From Siphonobacter sp. BAB-5405 (lineage in GTDB: Bacteria > Bacteroidota > Bacteroidia > Cytophagales > Spirosomataceae), in the NCBI RefSeq assembly GCF_002872335.1, contig NZ_NJAG01000044.1, positions 1-61,222 on the forward strand: a stretch of 61,222 nucleotides of DNA, written 5' to 3'. The notes beneath the pieces were generated by a model. It was not told the DNA's origin. It did not search any database and saw only the letters and a program-made list of their open reading frames with translations. The translations under genes and the position numbers were made by a program. This document shows, piece after piece, positions 1 through 8,967 of the stretch. How positions within the stretch are numbered: position 1 is the stretch's first letter; the number at the start of each line of letters is the position of its first letter.

Positions 1-198
1 GAGCTTTGGGGGGAAGGCTTCCGTTTTTACGATTTGAAACGCACCAATGCTCCCCTGAACCGGAACGGTGGAAACCACAATGCGGCTTATAACAACGGCG
101 TATTCGAGGTGCCCGCCGGAGACATTCGCTGGCAGTTTCTGATTCCGCAGGATGAGATCAACAACTCCAACGGGGTTGTCGTACAGAATCCCCAATAA
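1..198 (+). CDS. SusD/RagB-family outer-membrane lipoprotein, C-terminal end only
   Basis: The first frame is open from the window edge to a TAA at 196-198 and gives 65 residues. The piece contains the WGEGFRFYDLKR segment and ends with IPQDEINNSNGVVVQNPQ, which is the usual C-terminal signature of SusD/RagB glycan-binding lipoproteins (the RxWGEG..F.D.KR helix, then the I-P-..E...N end). These proteins cap a SusC barrel at the cell surface and hand it oligosaccharides. The start and the partner SusC gene lie outside the window. A strong hairpin follows 17 bases after the stop, so this is the last gene of its operon. Confidence 0.85.
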   Translation, partial: ELWGEGFRFYDLKRTNAPLNRNGGNHNAAYNNGVFEVPAGDIRWQFLIPQDEINNSNGVVVQNPQ

Positions 199-214
199 GT
201 AAAGCTTTTTTGAG

Positions 215-252
215 GCAAAAACCCCGTAAGCTTTCACTTACGGGGTTTTTGC
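215..252 (+). terminator. Intrinsic terminator of the susD operon
   Basis: A perfect 16-bp inverted repeat (arms 215-230 and 237-252) with a 6-base loop. The arms carry an A-run on the left and a T-run on the right, so it could work in both directions. It sits 17 bases past the susD stop and 80 bases before the 3' end of the convergent reductase gene. Confidence 0.85.
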
Positions 253-331
253 GTATCTAAATCAAAGGTTTCGATAAACGGATGTTATTTTCAATAAGCT
301 CAACCCTTGATAACTAATAACTCGTAAAAAC

Positions 332-1225
332 CTATCCTTGCTGATAAGCCCCCGCAAATTCTTTGGCGAAGTCTTCCAGTTTCACGGCTCCCAGAGTAGC
401 CGGGCGGTTTTGCCAGTAATCTTTCTGTAATTTTCCTTCCCGAATGGCTTTGCCCATTTGCACGTACAAATCCGCGAAACCTTCGGGTAAGCCAGCACTA
501 ATCATACCTTGCTTGGAATCTTCGTCGCTAAACGGCACCCAGGGCGTTGACTCCTTACCAACGGCCTTGCCCAATACTTTCGCAATTTCAGTCGGATGGC
601 GTTCATCGCTGGCGATGTACTGAATGCTGTAACCGGTGAACGAAAGATTCAGCAGTTGTTGCGTAGCTACTGCCGCGATGTCATCGGTATGGGTGAGTAC
701 TAGCTTTTCGTCGGTATTACCGAAGTTATTGCCCGCGATACCGGCGTTACGAATCAGATCAATCTGGCTAAACAGGTTATAGAAAAAGTACGAAGGCCGT
801 AACACTTTCAAGTTTAGTTGGGAAAGGGCTTCCAGCTTTTCCTCCAGGTAAGCGATGCCGTCAATGGGGCCGGCTCCGTGGCGTAAATCTGCTCCAATGC
901 TGCTCAGCAGTACCACGTGCGTAACCGAACTGGCCGCCAAAACTTTCACGTATACATCCGCTACCGTTTGCTGATAGCTGGGATAATCCGCTATCGAAAA
1001 ATCACTCGGTACCATTAAATACACGGCATTGGCTCCCTGAAAGGTGGCCTGTAGAAACGCTTCGTCGGCAACGGAACCGATAGCGGCCGTAGCTCCAAGT
1101 TCTTCAATAGCAGATTTTTTGTCGGGATTGCTGCTGATAACGGTAACGTGATGTCCGGCTTTGACTAGATTCTGGGTGAGGGGTCGGCTGATGTGGCCGA
1201 GTGAACCCGTGATTATATAGTTCAT
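332..1225 (-). CDS. NAD(P)H-binding NmrA-like oxidoreductase
   Basis: A 297-residue protein when started at the ATG at 1225 (MNYIITGSLGHISRPL). Upstream in-frame residues reach 1279, but they run through the promoter region and are unlikely to be translated. The N-terminus has the Rossmann glycine-rich turn (ITGSLGHIS) followed by a beta strand ending VISSN, the pattern of atypical short-chain dehydrogenases of the NmrA/NAD(P)-binding family (for example quinone or azo reductase-like proteins). It lacks the classical YxxxK pair. It is divergent from an HxlR regulator with only 78 bases between start codons, the usual arrangement of a redox- or electrophile-responsive regulator and its reductase target. 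Substrate unknown. Confidence 0.8.
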   Translation of the reverse strand: MNYIITGSLGHISRPLTQNLVKAGHHVTVISSNPDKKSAIEELGATAAIGSVADEAFLQATFQGANAVYLMVPSDFSIADYPSYQQTVADVYVKVLAASSVTHVVLLSSIGADLRHGAGPIDGIAYLEEKLEALSQLNLKVLRPSYFFYNLFSQIDLIRNAGIAGNNFGNTDEKLVLTHTDDIAAVATQQLLNLSFTGYSIQYIASDERHPTEIAKVLGKAVGKESTPWVPFSDEDSKQGMISAGLPEGFADLYVQMGKAIREGKLQKDYWQNRPATLGAVKLEDFAKEFAGAYQQG

Positions 1226-1231
1226 TGTGCG

Positions 1232-1303
1232 TTTGTTTTTAGTAAGAGCAAAGGTATCTTTGTACTTACTTTTTGACAAGTACTTACCCTAAAGTATGTA
1301 CCC
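1232..1303. promoter_or_regulatory. Overlapping divergent promoters with repeated GTACTTAC operator-like sites
   Basis: On the plus strand, TTTG at 1232-1235 is followed after exactly 19 bases by TATCTTTG at 1255-1262, a full match to the Bacteroidota promoter TTTG-N19-TAnnTTTG, and leads to the HxlR gene at 1304. On the minus strand TACCTTTG occupies 1249-1256, so the two -7 elements share bases 1255-1256. Downstream, GTACTTAC occurs twice (1262-1269 and 1280-1287), and TACT-N8-AGTA lies at 1281-1296, close in form to the TACT-N7-AGTA boxes known for YodB-type HxlR repressors. A repressor bound here would cover both promoters. Confidence 0.65.
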
Positions 1304-1675
1304 ATGACCCAGATCAAGGAAGCTTCGACGTATAATGCCAATCGGGAAATTGTTTTGCAGGAATGTCCGGTTACGTATGTGATGAATAAAATTGGCGGAC
1401 ACTGGAAACCAGTCATCCTGTATCACCTGCTGGAAGGGAGCAAGCGGTACAGCGAAATCCGAAAGGCCATGCCGCATATCACTGAAAAAATGCTCATTCA
1501 GCATTTAAAACAACTGGAAGCGGATGGGCTGCTCATTCGGACTGCTCAGGCCGTGGTTCCGCCCGTGGTTACGTATACGCTAACCGAAGCGGGGCAGGAA
1601 TTAAGAGGCGTTATCAATGCAATGGCCGAGTGGGCCGTCAAAGATAAGGAGCGATGCGGGGCCAGGCTCCGCTAG
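1304..1675 (+). CDS. HxlR-family winged-helix transcriptional regulator
   Basis: A 123-residue protein with the HxlR core: CPVTYVMNKIGGHWKPVILYHLLEGSKRYSEIRKAMPHITEKMLIQHLKQLEADGLL (in several segments), including the conserved N-terminal Cys of the CPv motif, GgkWk..IL..L, the I..kmLt..L..Le.dGLi helix and the wing region VxYtLTxxG. The cysteine is the sensor residue in thiol-responsive relatives. It probably controls itself and the divergent reductase through the sites between them. Its start is fixed by the promoter and by the lack of an upstream in-frame ATG. Confidence 0.9.
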   Translation: MTQIKEASTYNANREIVLQECPVTYVMNKIGGHWKPVILYHLLEGSKRYSEIRKAMPHITEKMLIQHLKQLEADGLLIRTAQAVVPPVVTYTLTEAGQELRGVINAMAEWAVKDKERCGARLR

Positions 1676-1746
1676 TAACGTGGGAGAGTTTTACGGAAAC
1701 GACTTTTGTTTTCTTCCCCGAAACAGTACCTCTACATACAATAGAA

Positions 1747-1776
1747 AAAGCAGGGGAACATTTGATCCCCTGCTTT
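1747..1776. terminator. Bidirectional intrinsic terminator
   Basis: An 11-bp stem (1747-1757 with 1766-1776) and 8-base loop. The left arm begins with A residues and the right arm ends in TTT. It lies between the convergent HxlR gene and the large minus-strand gene ending at 1793, so it can serve both. Confidence 0.75.
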
Positions 1777-1792
1777 CTGCCTACTTGCTTCA

Positions 1793-4700
1793 TTACTTAA
1801 CTACAATCTTATGCGTTCGTACGTGGGCTCGTTCTTCCACCTTCAGCAGGTATACGCCCGGACTGAGATGACCTTCTGCCTTTAAAAGCAAACTACGATC
1901 CGTTTCGACCGTTCGCTTCAGAGGGATTCCTCGTCCTTCTACGGTGGACAGCGATACGTTTGCTTTCAACGGCTCATCCAGCGATACCCGGAAGCTGGAA
2001 CCCTGAACGGGGTTGGGGTAGACCAGATAGGAGCCATCGATGAGTACAGACTTCGGTCGGTACGGGTGGGGCGTACCATCCCGGTCCACCTGAATGAGCC
2101 GGTAATAGCTCGTGCCCTGATACGGTTTCTCATCGACGATTCGGTAGGTATGCTGCTGCGTACTGGTGCCGGCCACCTCGTATACTTCGGCTACTTTCTC
2201 GAACGTGCTCAGATCCAGGCTACGTTCCACGATAAAGGCTTTGTTGTGAAGCTCGCCAGCGGTTTTCCAACTGACTTCCACCGTTTTATTGGTTTGAACT
2301 TCGGCTGCGAAACTGACCAGACTGACGGGTGTCGGCTGTTCGGCTGGAATCACATTGGGCTCATTGAGCAGATTCGTATACGCGAATCGTACCTGATAGG
2401 GCCATTGTTCGTCGTTGCTATCGTTGTCATCCCAGGCATGTCGCCAGTGCGATTTAGGAGCCCCCGAAACGATCAGCCACAATCGGGTAGCCGTAGTGGG
2501 AACCTGGAAACTCAGGGAATCTACGCCCGCATTCGTGGTCATGTCCACCGATTGCATGGGACTGTAGAGGCGGGTACCGTCACTGAGCAACGCCACGAAA
2601 CCGTACCGCCAGCCAGCTTCCGATACGTAATTAGCCCGGTAGCCACTCGTGCCCGCTAAGCCCTGAAACGAAGCCCGAACGGTCGTGAAGGCATCCGCTT
2701 TGGTCCGGCCGCCCGCTACCGCCGTGGGTACATTAAGCTGAATGATGTTATGACCGTAATTTTCCAGACACACGGAGGGATCGATTCGCCAGTAGTTGCC
2801 GCCTGCATCATTAAGTTTGGGCTGTGGACGGGAGGCAATGACACTGGCACCGTAGGACCGGATGCGGCTAAGGTCCCAGCTGGCAAACTTGGCGGCACAG
2901 TCATACATTTCGTCGTTGAATTGCTTCTGGCTGATACCCGTAATCCGCTGGTAGGCTTCAACGGGATCTTCCGGCTTGATGGACTGGTTCCACAGGCGGC
3001 CAATGATGTCGAGTCCGTGCCGACTGACCCAATAGTCCTGAATGAAAAAGTTATCATACCGGGGTGCTTCGTGAAGGAGATGCTTGTGAACCGTATTTAA
3101 ATAAGCCCAAAAAGATCTGTTATTAAATTGCAGCTCTGGAAACACCTTGTACGCCTGCCACTGGGCACATTGTTCCCACCAAGCGTTTCCACCGGAAGCA
3201 TCAGGCCCAAAACCATACAGCCATCCATTCCAGTCGTAGTTGTCACAGTGTGTCTGATACTGAAAGCAGTGACCGGCTTCGTGAGCGATGGTCTCTGCCG
3301 AAGTGAAAGCCCAGGGACTTAACGTCAGTAAGCCAATCATGTCGTCTACGCCGGAGCCGTTGGCTTCCCAACCTGCGGCGTACCGAAGCCGGATGACCAT
3401 CTTGTACGTATCTGATTTGGAATTACCCCGGGTGATGAACTTGAGCGAGTCTGCATACAAGTCAAAACTTCGCTGAGCGACTTCGAAAGCCTGATTTACA
3501 TCACACCTGGTGCTGCCATAATAGAGACTATCCGGATTAGTAGTATTAAAACCCTTTTCCCAGACTATGATCCAGTCTTTCGATTCTACGCTTCGCGTAT
3601 AGCTCCAGTTGTTATCGGGATTGTTCATGTCTCCCATCATCCATCCGGCCATATAGGTTTTCTTGTCGACGTATCGGGTGACGTTTCGTAGGTCGAGCGA
3701 AGCCTGCCGCAGCTGCTCTCCGGTCAGCGTCGAATCGTTCAGAGCCGCCGTAGCTCTGCTTATCGCTGGCTGCAGTGTATCTTTTTTAGCGGGAATGCTG
3801 GTGTACCAGCCCAACACTTTAGTAGCATAGGCAATCGTACGCTGCAGACTATCGTACGTACTCTTCGATCCCAGGGCTGCGGCAATGCTGGCATTAAGCG
3901 TCTGTTTAGCCTGTACCAGATCGCCCGTTACCCGGGGACTGGCTCCGACGGCCTGCTGACCACCGGAGATGGCGGATCGCAGGGATTGCCGGGCCGAAGA
4001 CTGAATTCGTTCCGCCAGGAGCTGCTGGGCTCTGACAATCCGGTCGTTAATTAGGGCAACGTAGTCGGCATCGTCCAGACCACCCAGGTATTCGAGTCGG
4101 AAATGATCCATCAGGGCCCAGTAGCCGCCTTGTTGAAAGGTGCTTTTGGCTCCAATGGTAAGCACGTCATTTTCGTCCAAAAGGATGTTTGTCAAGGCTA
4201 CCTGATAGTTGGAACGATTCGAACCCGTGAACATTACTTCCGCACTGGCCATGGTGTTGATGTAGCCCTTATCAGAGCCACTGCCCGAATAGGGATGCTT
4301 GTACAACGAGGGAAAAGGTATGTTTTTCTCCGAGAATTGATTGCTTTGGGCATAGAGTCGGGCATGAATCGTTTCGGTACCAGCGGTATAGGCAGCCCCG
4401 GCATCGTTGTGTTTGGGACGTTCAAAGGCCTGTGCTTTGAGCACATACTTTCCGGCAGGAAGCCCAGCGATGCTTTGGTTGAAGTTAAAGGTTCGCTGGT
4501 AAAACTCAACCGCATGATACCCAACCGTACCCCCGCCTTTCCAGCCTTCTGCGTTGTTGTTATCAAAGCCCGGATTGACGATATATTTGGTCATGTCCAG
4601 CGGAGCCGTACTGGAGGCATTCGCATAGCGAAAGGCCAAGGTTGCCGCGTAGATTGCTTTAGGAGCTTTCTCAACCTCACTTAACTCCGCATTTAGATTA

Positions 4701-5653
4701 GCCGCGAGAGCTTTATTCTGGTCAATAACCGCCAGGAACGCAGCCGCTTGCTTGCCTGTACCATTGCCATACACAATCATTGCCGAGTCAATAGCGACTT
4801 GTAGCTGGCGGTAGGCCTCAGCCGATACGCGGGCCGGGGCTAACGTGGTTTGCATCTGTACAATTCGATTCGCCAGTTCACCTCCAGCTGCATTTTGCGA
4901 CAGACTTTGCTGAGCAGCGGAAACCGCACTTTCAAGAGCCGTACGACGGGCGTTCTGCATCTTTTTACCCAGCACCGTGGTGGCTGAATCCAACAGCGTC
5001 TGTAGCCTTGCATTCATTAGTTCCGTAGCAGCCCCTTTATAGTGGAGTCGAAAATTATCGCAGGCCATCCAGTTACCGCGGGAATTTTCCGTTTTAAAGC
5101 CAATAACGGCGGTGCTGTCGATAACCAGAAAATCAACCGAGTATTCTCCCCTTGCTCCAACTTCGGTTTGAGCGTTATTGGCAAAGACGAAACCGCCCGG
5201 CTGGCCCGTATCTGGGTTTTGAGTAATGTTTTGGGCTCCTACTACTAGTGTATATTGCCCGTTGGGCAAACCGGTAATTTTCTGAGAAAGGCTTACGTTG
5301 GGCAGGGGCGGGCCGCCTACCCAACGCTCGGCGTAGGTATTGCCGGCTTTCTGAGGGTTAAAATCCGCGTTGGTTTGTGTATAGAGGCCCTGGTTAGTCC
5401 ACCCTGTAAAGGAAGACTCGAAACTGGGGTTGACGATTCGAGCCGTTACGTCAACTGGGTTGGCTTTAGGAGCATCGTTTACATGGACTTTTGAGACGTG
5501 TACCTTATCAATTCGGTTTGGGTAAGAATTTGTGGCTAGTAGAGTCTTGCCGGGAATCATCTGGGCAGGTGGCTTAGGGGGCTCAGCCAGGCCTGTAGAG
5601 CTACATAGGCTAACCAATAGATTAAAAAGAAGGGCAGGTCTAAAGTGCATCAT
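1793..5653 (-). CDS. Large T9SS-secreted DUF6055-type metallopeptidase-like protein
   Basis: A 1286-residue exported protein. Residues 1-23 form a signal peptide. Two jelly-roll, carbohydrate-binding-like modules follow (about 70-205 and 355-530), each opening with IVNPxF(E/D)...GW. Helical spacers resembling FIVAR repeats lie at about 210-345 and 540-660. The central domain (about 665-1010) has an ETIAHEAGHCFQYQ zinc-metallopeptidase-like HExxH motif near residue 790 and downstream WWEQCAQWQAY, features I associate with DUF6055. The last ~80 residues (VYPNPVQGSSFRVSL...GVYLLKV...HKIVVK) form a type IX sorting domain, so the protein is cut and released or anchored at the surface. It stands alone, read toward the terminator at 1747-1776. 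Catalytic activity is inferred from the motif only. Glycoprotein or host-matrix cleavage is possible. Confidence 0.8.
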   Translation of the reverse strand: MMHFRPALLFNLLVSLCSSTGLAEPPKPPAQMIPGKTLLATNSYPNRIDKVHVSKVHVNDAPKANPVDVTARIVNPSFESSFTGWTNQGLYTQTNADFNPQKAGNTYAERWVGGPPLPNVSLSQKITGLPNGQYTLVVGAQNITQNPDTGQPGGFVFANNAQTEVGARGEYSVDFLVIDSTAVIGFKTENSRGNWMACDNFRLHYKGAATELMNARLQTLLDSATTVLGKKMQNARRTALESAVSAAQQSLSQNAAGGELANRIVQMQTTLAPARVSAEAYRQLQVAIDSAMIVYGNGTGKQAAAFLAVIDQNKALAANLNAELSEVEKAPKAIYAATLAFRYANASSTAPLDMTKYIVNPGFDNNNAEGWKGGGTVGYHAVEFYQRTFNFNQSIAGLPAGKYVLKAQAFERPKHNDAGAAYTAGTETIHARLYAQSNQFSEKNIPFPSLYKHPYSGSGSDKGYINTMASAEVMFTGSNRSNYQVALTNILLDENDVLTIGAKSTFQQGGYWALMDHFRLEYLGGLDDADYVALINDRIVRAQQLLAERIQSSARQSLRSAISGGQQAVGASPRVTGDLVQAKQTLNASIAAALGSKSTYDSLQRTIAYATKVLGWYTSIPAKKDTLQPAISRATAALNDSTLTGEQLRQASLDLRNVTRYVDKKTYMAGWMMGDMNNPDNNWSYTRSVESKDWIIVWEKGFNTTNPDSLYYGSTRCDVNQAFEVAQRSFDLYADSLKFITRGNSKSDTYKMVIRLRYAAGWEANGSGVDDMIGLLTLSPWAFTSAETIAHEAGHCFQYQTHCDNYDWNGWLYGFGPDASGGNAWWEQCAQWQAYKVFPELQFNNRSFWAYLNTVHKHLLHEAPRYDNFFIQDYWVSRHGLDIIGRLWNQSIKPEDPVEAYQRITGISQKQFNDEMYDCAAKFASWDLSRIRSYGASVIASRPQPKLNDAGGNYWRIDPSVCLENYGHNIIQLNVPTAVAGGRTKADAFTTVRASFQGLAGTSGYRANYVSEAGWRYGFVALLSDGTRLYSPMQSVDMTTNAGVDSLSFQVPTTATRLWLIVSGAPKSHWRHAWDDNDSNDEQWPYQVRFAYTNLLNEPNVIPAEQPTPVSLVSFAAEVQTNKTVEVSWKTAGELHNKAFIVERSLDLSTFEKVAEVYEVAGTSTQQHTYRIVDEKPYQGTSYYRLIQVDRDGTPHPYRPKSVLIDGSYLVYPNPVQGSSFRVSLDEPLKANVSLSTVEGRGIPLKRTVETDRSLLLKAEGHLSPGVYLLKVEERAHVRTHKIVVK

Positions 5654-5829
5654 AAATGAAGAGGTTTGTTTAGAAGCAGAAACGTATTGCTCCTTTTATT
5701 TGAATAAGTAAACTTGGAATAAACATTGTGCAATTTTAGAACAGAAAAGGCACACCTACCGAGCCCTTTTTCATCAAAAAAGAGGGTCATTTCAGTAAAA
5801 TGGGACATTTCACTGTTTCCGGAAGCTTA

Positions 5830-6530
5830 TCAAATGATTTGTATTACTATCAAGGCTTTATCTATTCTATGATAAAGGGCGTTAGCTGCCTGAATGGTAG
5901 CCTGCAAGTCGGCCGTATTAGTGAGCTCCGTGACTTCATGGAGGAAAAAGTCGTCATAACCCACCCGACCCGCTAACCACCGGAAAGGGGCCACTACGTA
6001 AGCATAGGAGGAAGTATTCGTAGAAACGACCTATTGGCCGTCCACTGCCCATCTCCATTGACCTGGGTCGCATTCAGTACCAGCAACGGTTCTGCTGAGG
6101 CCGTTCGCTTGTTGGTTCGTGAGACGCTGGAGTAACCCTCTGAACCTGCTGCCGTACTGGCATTCTGATACTAGGTCTGAAAAGAAATGTAATAGATTTT
6201 TCCCGCCTGAATAGCCCGGCCTGTACCCAGTGAACCCGAAGAACTAGAACCTTCATTGGTTGTTCCGACCAGGTATTTGGAGTGGTTTACCCCACCCATA
6301 GTCATAACCGTAAATTTACTGGATTGGAGCGGAGCTGCGGCAGACGTAGCGTCCGTCCAATCGCTGAAGCCGTTTTCGAATCCAGGATTTGGAATCAAAT
6401 TTGTACTTACTATTTTGAATTTTTTTCCGTTGTGCGTAACCGTATCTCCGGGAACATACTGGGCCAAACCGGGAAAGCCATACCACAACACCAGTACAAA
6501 GGCATAAAAAATGCGTAAACTTTTTTTCAT
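5830..6530 (-). pseudogene. Decayed secreted protein with a carbohydrate-binding-like module
   Basis: Translation starts at 6530 (MKKSLRIFYAFVLVLWYGFPGLAQ, a clear signal peptide) and runs through VSTNLIPNPGFENGFSDWTD, the same module type as in the upstream 1286-residue protein. The frame meets a TAG at 6171-6173 after ISFQT, yet continues sensibly (YQNASTAAGSEGYSSVSRTNKRTAS...) to about 6010. There the coding sense moves to another frame (NTSSYAYVVAPFRWLAGRVGYDDFFLHEV...) and ends at 5830. One stop plus one frameshift, and no C-terminal catalytic or sorting domain, suggest a truncated, decaying gene. The two lesions are harder to blame on sequencing error than the single indels elsewhere in the window. 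Confidence 0.6.
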
Positions 6531-7628
6531 AGAATTGTTTAAGTGACAAGCTATCAGACGCTTCAAGCCGTTTGCAGCTTGCATACGTTGATAAAAAAAG
6601 AGGAGTGGATACTGTACAGATGTTCGGTCTTGGCGGTTATTAGATCAGGGACGAACCCAATGCCTGATGTCAATCCAGGATGAATGCGTTAAGATGATTT
6701 ATTCCTGCTATAAATGAGTAGGAATAGCGAGTCATGCATTCGGTAAGCATTGATTGTAAAGAGATGGATAAATAATTCAGGGAAAACAGAAGATACCGTC
6801 AGTAAACCCAAACGGTTAATCGATCAAAACAACTGTTAATGCACTGATAAATAACAGGTTTTCAACTGTTTAAAAAGAACTGAATGCACTTTTGTATAGA
6901 GGCTAACGCATAGAATGACTAGCATTGGACACGTTAAGGCTGGTCAAAGATAGAGGTTCTATTTTTACACTTTATGTAGATTTATCATCACATTTGGTAC
7001 AATCATACCCTCTTGATTTAAACCTAAAAGATGACAAAATGAATACAGAAGTAAGGGAGAATGCTTGCGTAGTTAGGCCGATAAGACTAGATAAATAAGC
7101 TAATCGTATACATCTGAGTAGACGTTTATTTGAGTACGTTATTTGGAAATAGTAGTAAAATAGAGGTTTGAATTAACAGCCTTTTTGCAACTGTTAAAAT
7201 GAATGGACTATACGTTTAAATAGATGGATTTGATTGAATTTCAAGTAAAGCAGTATAAGGCCTTGGTTAAACGGTATTTAGGAAGGGTCACTTTAATTTA
7301 TTGATAAGCATTACTAACCGATCTGAAAAAGGAGGAACAATAGTCCCTAAGTCCGTTTTCAGTAAATAGTTGAAACCCATAAAAGTCACTGTACGAATCT
7401 GATTTACCTGTGGTTTTCAGAAGACAGATTCATACGGGTAAGAAAAGGGTGTAGGCAAGAGCAACCTTTCGCAATCGGTGACGCTGCCTTGGCCCGATAG
7501 CTCTGGAAATAACAAGGTCTGATGCAACAACTCCGCCTGGATACGCATCTGCCGGATGATGAAAAAATAATGGTTTCATCATCGAACGTGCTCAAACCCC
7601 TACGGATTTACTCGCTAGCTTTACCTCT
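6531..7628. other. AT-rich intergenic region, no supported gene
   Basis: About 1.1 kb with no convincing coding sequence, RNA gene or long repeat on either strand. The only coding-like signal is a 36-codon ORF (7522-7632) whose TGA overlaps the next gene's ATG in an ATGA arrangement. It has no recognisable sequence and an in-frame stop shortly before its ATG, so it could be a leader peptide or chance. The AT-rich composition suggests regulatory space or the remains of the gene whose decayed copy lies at 5830-6530. Confidence 0.5.
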
Positions 7629-8744
7629 ATGACCTCAGCCCCTGTTCGCGTTACTTCTTCCAGGTTGTATCAATTTGTGGCATCTTTGTTAGCAGCCACT
7701 GCTCTGCTCCAGTTACTACTGTTCCCACTGGAATTTTTACCCCATTCCCTGCTGGAGGCGTATGGCTCTTATTTTCCCCACTTGTTAGCGGGTACGGTCG
7801 GAGTCGCTTTACTGGCTAGTCTGGTATTTGCCTGGCGATGGCAGACGCAGGAAAAAAGTCAACATACTACAAGCGATAAACGTCATGCCCGCTTGCAGTC
7901 CATCATCCGTTTCTGGCTGGCTCTGTCGATCTCAAGTTATGGCTTTGCTAAACTTCTGAAAACACAGTTTACTACTCCCGAACACGTTTTGGACCTGCCT
8001 CTACAGGCAGTCGATGGCTTTTCCCTGACCTGGTACTACTTTGGCTACTCCTATGCGTTTGCTGTTATTCTGGGCCTTTTCCAAATCGGAGGGTCGATAC
8101 TGCTACTCTACCGCAGAACCACTCTACTGGGGGTGTTCATCCTCTTACCCGTGATGGTAACGATCGTTTTGATCAACGCTTTTTTCTCAATTAGTCCGGG
8201 TGCCTTCTTCAACTCGGCTGTTTTTGTACTCGGTCTTCTGTTTTTGATTCCACCCAAAATGATCCAGGAGGTCTTTGCCTCAGGGGTTCAGCTTCTTTCT
8301 TCAGTACCATCACTAGGGAGCTGGCTTAAATATGGCCTGCGATTGGTGCCGGTTGTCATCGCTTTTGTAGCACTTAAGGCCCTGATGGCTCTGCACCCGC
8401 AGGAGCAGACGCTTCGGGGAACCTGGAAAGTGGAACAGTTAACTCGCAACGGCAGGATTCAATACCCCACGGATTGGCTAACGACCCCTACCGCCTGGAG
8501 CCGAATCTATTTTTCCGGGAATGATGGGTGCGTTTTTAGTCCGAATCTCTATCGCTACGACCCGAGTGAAAGTTTTCACGGAAGCTATACCTTTGATTCG
8601 TTGAAAAACACCCTCAGCGTGTCCTTTTATTCTTCAAACGAAACGTTTCAGGCCACGGTCAGTGATTATACGGCCAAAACCATACGACTCAGAGGTGTTA
8701 TGCTTCAGGATACGCTGGATATGCAACTGGTGCGAGTACGTTGA
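7629..8744 (+). CDS. Multi-pass membrane protein with C-terminal lipocalin-like domain
   Basis: A 371-residue protein. The N-terminal ~245 residues hold several hydrophobic helices (around 15-35, 48-68, 90-110, 135-160, 165-190, 195-210 and 235-250) in a DoxX-like arrangement. The last ~120 residues (LRGTWKVEQLTRNGRIQYPTDW...SFHGSYTFDSLKNTLSVSF) look like a small lipocalin-type beta barrel as found attached to DoxX-like proteins in Bacteroidota. The topology implies an inner-membrane protein with a soluble tail. Function unknown. It ends at a perfect 21-bp hairpin. Confidence 0.6.
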   Translation: MTSAPVRVTSSRLYQFVASLLAATALLQLLLFPLEFLPHSLLEAYGSYFPHLLAGTVGVALLASLVFAWRWQTQEKSQHTTSDKRHARLQSIIRFWLALSISSYGFAKLLKTQFTTPEHVLDLPLQAVDGFSLTWYYFGYSYAFAVILGLFQIGGSILLLYRRTTLLGVFILLPVMVTIVLINAFFSISPGAFFNSAVFVLGLLFLIPPKMIQEVFASGVQLLSSVPSLGSWLKYGLRLVPVVIAFVALKALMALHPQEQTLRGTWKVEQLTRNGRIQYPTDWLTTPTAWSRIYFSGNDGCVFSPNLYRYDPSESFHGSYTFDSLKNTLSVSFYSSNETFQATVSDYTAKTIRLRGVMLQDTLDMQLVRVR

Positions 8745-8809
8745 CCCATTCAGTTTTAAAAAGCTCCGTAAGTAGCAAGTCTGTATAACTTGTAGTAGCT
8801 TGGCTGAAT

Positions 8810-8855
8810 GATAACGAACGGAGCCCGATTATTCAATCGGGCTCCGTTCGTTATC
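8810..8855. terminator. Perfect 21-bp hairpin between convergent genes
   Basis: Arms 8810-8830 and 8835-8855 are exact reverse complements around a 4-base loop. No T-run follows directly, so it may act as a transcription barrier or RNA stabiliser rather than a classical terminator. It lies between the plus-strand membrane-protein gene and the minus-strand SDR gene. Confidence 0.65.
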
Positions 8856-8967
8856 GACGACTGCTTCTATGAAGCTGTTCCTACTGTTTTGTGTAGCGAA
8901 CTCCCTTTGATCACTGAATTGATTTCTATCATACTATCGGGAAATCTGGGCCGCTTACTTTGATTGA

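Noticed and set aside
2066-2659. 197-codon plus-strand frame inside the large minus-strand gene
   Set aside because: It lies antisense to a gene with clear domains and its product has no family features. The same holds for the other long antisense frames inside the SusC genes.
7522-7632. 36-codon ORF whose TGA overlaps the ATG at 7629
   Set aside because: The ATGA overlap resembles translational coupling, but an in-frame stop lies just upstream and the product has no recognisable feature. Kept only as a note in the intergenic entry.
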